From Chloroflexi bacterium UBA4733 (lineage in GTDB: Bacteria > Chloroflexota > UBA4733): a stretch of DNA of 7,253 nucleotides. A model generated the notes under the pieces. The model was not told the origin of the DNA. It saw nothing but the letters and a program-made list of their open reading frames with translations, and ran no database searches. The translations under genes and the position numbers were made by a program. The stretch lies in contig DHIZ01000015.1 in NCBI GenBank assembly GCA_002404055.1, positions 1 to 7,253 on the forward strand, in the 5' to 3' direction. How positions within the stretch are numbered: the stretch's first letter is position 1; every line of letters starts with the position of its first letter. This document shows positions 5,553 to 7,253 of this stretch, in pieces.

Positions 5553-7123
5553 GGGGTCATTTTTCCCGGTGACACGAACGGTGGTCTGGACGTGAGGGCG
5601 CTGGAGGCGGCCGGCGTGGCAGCAGCACTGGCACCCGACATCGCTGTCGGGTACTGCGCCGGGAATTGCTCGGCGCAAGTGATTGCATGTTGGAGCAGTC
5701 GGAGGCGCAGCCGCTCGCGCACGCCTGCGAGTGTTGGATCGTCGATGCGATTTCGGAGTTCGTTGGGGTCGTCCTGGAGATCGTACAGCGCACTGCGCGA
5801 CGAGCCCCGCTCGATCAGCTTGAAGCGATGTTCACGCATGGCCCATTGCCCGCGTGGTACGCCGACCGCCGAGTATTCTTCGGAGAACGTGGCCTCGCGC
5901 CAGCTTACGGCTCCCGGTCGCTGCCCCATCAGCAGCGGGCGGAGGCTGCGTCCCGGGAGGAACGGCGGTACCTCCAGCCCGGCCGCCTCCAGCCAGGTCG
6001 GCAACAAATCCACCAGCTCTACCGGGGCATCCGAGACGTGACCGGCACGATTCAGCCCCGGCCAGCGGATGAGCAAGGGGACGCGTAAGGCGCTGTCGTA
6101 GAGACAATGTTTGGTATACCCTCGCGCTCGTTCCCCGAGCAGTTCCCCGTGGTCACTCAAGAAGACGACCAGCGTATCCTCTTCCAATCCAGAGTCCGCG
6201 AGCGCCGTGAGTACCTGTCCCAGGCAGTGGTCGACATAGGTGACGTTGGTGAGGTAGCCGGCGACGGAGAGGCGAACCTCCCGCTCCTCCATCCGCCCCC
6301 AGCCCCGTGACACAATCCGGTGATGGATGTACGGATCATCCTCCAGAAAACCGGGCGGCACGGCCGGCGGCATTGGCATCAGCGCCGGGTCGTACCGGCC
6401 GGCGTAGTCTGCCGGGATCACGTTGGGCGGGTGCGGCCGGTAGAGGCTCACCAGGAGGCAGAAGGGCTGCGCGTCGTGCATTCGGCGATGCAGATACTGC
6501 ACCGCCTGGTCGACCAACCTGCTTTCGAGCAAGCGATGACCGGGAAGTGGGGACACGGCGCCAACGTAACCCTCGCGGCTCTCGCCGTCTGCGCCGAAGC
6601 GAGCCGTCGTCTCCTGTTGTAAGCGCACCTCTTCCGGTCGCAGCAGGTCTGTCAGGCTCAAGTCGTACGGGCCGTCGGTGGTACCGCCCCGCGTGACGCG
6701 GTAGTCGAAACCTCGCTTATCCGGCACGTGTTCCGCCGGGGCCCGACCAGTCTTCCAGGGCATCTTGCCGATGGCGGCGGTGGCATAACCCGCACCTTTT
6801 AGCCACTGCCCTAGGGTAGGCACCGGTGGCTGATCCGGCCAGTAGTGGGCATTGGTCAAGATGCCGATTTGGTGCGGATACATGCCGGTGATAAAGGAGT
6901 GCCGGCAGGGCACGCACACCGGCAGATTCGTCACCGCCTGGGTAAACCGCACGCCGGTCGCCGCGAGTCGGTCCAGGTGGGGGGTCTGGGCGAGCGGCCG
7001 GTCCCGGCCCATCAGCCAGGTGCGCTGCTCCGGCAGGATGCCGTCACCGGCACAGCCGAGCGCGTCGTGGCGGTGCTGGTCATCCATGAGGATAAGGATG
7101 TTCTTTGCGGCCCGGTTGCCCAT
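5549..7123 (-). CDS. Sulfatase B: type I sulfatase-like protein with altered active site
   Basis: 524 aa, same superfamily and orientation as sulfatase A but clearly diverged. Visible marks: NILILMDDQ gives the metal ligands Asp14 and Asp15; QTPHLDRLA follows; CVPCR at 70-74 is the formylglycine motif C-x-P-x-R with Cys instead of the usual Ser or Ala at position four; GKMPW at 119-123 keeps Lys120 but has Pro122 where the family usually has His; YRPHPP gives His231; SDHGELLG gives Asp324 and His325; Lys338 lies in YTKHCLYDSALRVP; ALYDLQDDP at about 446 is the usual C-terminal block. An Ala/Ser/Thr-rich tail runs from about 494. There is no signal peptide, so a cytoplasmic location is inferred. 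Start ATG has AAGGGAG 5 nt upstream. It is the first gene of the sulfatase locus seen here; the next gene starts 159 bp on, with its own promoter. The missing His may mean changed chemistry or a changed substrate. Confidence 0.9.
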   Translation of the reverse strand: MGNRAAKNILILMDDQHRHDALGCAGDGILPEQRTWLMGRDRPLAQTPHLDRLAATGVRFTQAVTNLPVCVPCRHSFITGMYPHQIGILTNAHYWPDQPPVPTLGQWLKGAGYATAAIGKMPWKTGRAPAEHVPDKRGFDYRVTRGGTTDGPYDLSLTDLLRPEEVRLQQETTARFGADGESREGYVGAVSPLPGHRLLESRLVDQAVQYLHRRMHDAQPFCLLVSLYRPHPPNVIPADYAGRYDPALMPMPPAVPPGFLEDDPYIHHRIVSRGWGRMEEREVRLSVAGYLTNVTYVDHCLGQVLTALADSGLEEDTLVVFLSDHGELLGERARGYTKHCLYDSALRVPLLIRWPGLNRAGHVSDAPVELVDLLPTWLEAAGLEVPPFLPGRSLRPLLMGQRPGAVSWREATFSEEYSAVGVPRGQWAMREHRFKLIERGSSRSALYDLQDDPNELRNRIDDPTLAGVRERLRLRLLQHAITCAEQFPAQYPTAMSGASAAATPAASSALTSRPPFVSPGKMTP

Positions 7124-7128
7124 GCCCT

Positions 7129-7135
7129 CTCCCTT
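7129..7135 (-). promoter_or_regulatory. Ribosome binding site of sulfatase B
   Basis: The minus strand reads AAGGGAG, then 5 nt (AGGGC) before ATG at 7123. This supports the chosen start, which falls directly before the first strand of the sulfatase fold (residues 8-13). Confidence 0.7.
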
Positions 7136-7154
7136 GCTCGCCGTCGCGCCGGCT

Positions 7155-7182
7155 ATGGTACTCGATTCTCTGGCTGAGCCAG
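7155..7182 (-). promoter_or_regulatory. Weak candidate promoter of sulfatase B
   Basis: A TACCAT box (7160-7155) lies 16 bp after CTGGCT (7182-7177) on the minus strand. Both match the sigma-70 boxes poorly (about half of the -35 bases). It is listed because it would place the palindromes over the -35 region and give a short leader of about 25 nt. Transcription could equally come from beyond the right edge. Confidence 0.25.
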
Positions 7183-7192
7183 AGTCTGGCTC
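7168..7192. repeat. Two overlapping 17-bp perfect palindromes, putative operator
   Basis: CTCTGGCT-G-AGCCAGAG (7168-7184) and GAGCCAGA-G-TCTGGCTC (7176-7192) are each perfect 8+1+8 inverted repeats, and they share nine bases. The result is three alternating half-sites of TCTGGCT/AGCCAGA at 8-bp steps. The site lies 45-69 nt before the sulfatase B start codon. No T-run follows on either strand, so a terminator is unlikely; a repressor or activator site is the better reading. I do not recognise the cognate regulator. Confidence 0.6.
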
Positions 7193-7253
7193 GGCCGCTG
7201 GTGATTACCCACATCTTGGTGTGAAGAGCGGGCGAGGCTCCGTCTGACGTTGT

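Overview
The window is GC-rich bacterial DNA with four protein-coding genes, one of them cut by the left edge. The organism is probably a high-GC bacterium of the Chloroflexota (Thermomicrobia-like). This rests on the lipoprotein style of the solute-binding protein (Arg-rich n-region, LVAC lipobox, then a long Ala/Ser/Thr tether) and on the company of sulfatases and family-1 sugar-binding proteins. That assignment is tentative; Actinomycetota or another high-GC phylum is possible.

Left part (1-2040, + strand): the C-terminal 679 residues of a DUF499-family ATP-binding protein. The reading frame is open to the first base, so the N-terminus with the expected Walker A motif lies outside the window. 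Proteins of this family usually sit in phage-defence arrays with a DUF1156 DNA methylase and a helicase. Here it is the last gene of its transcription unit inside the window.

A 151-bp convergent gap (2041-2191) separates it from a second locus on the minus strand. Read in the direction of transcription, that locus is: sulfatase B (7123-5549), a lipoprotein solute-binding protein of a sugar-type ABC importer (5389-3905), and sulfatase A (3859-2192). Neither sulfatase shows a signal peptide, while the binding protein is exported and lipid-anchored. The simplest model is capture of a sulfated compound outside, uptake of the intact molecule through permeases not encoded here, and desulfation in the cytoplasm. 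No permease, ATPase, regulator or sulfatase-maturing enzyme is encoded in the window.

Regulation: a near-consensus sigma-70 promoter (TTGACA, 17 bp, TATATT) overlaps the stop codon of sulfatase B and should drive the binding protein and sulfatase A as their own unit, with a leader of about 125 nt. Two overlapping 17-bp palindromes lie just upstream of sulfatase B and look like an operator. The most unusual protein feature is in sulfatase B: the formylglycine motif reads CVPCR, and the usual active-site Lys-x-His reads Lys-Met-Pro. No tRNA, rRNA, CRISPR array, insertion sequence or integrase was seen.
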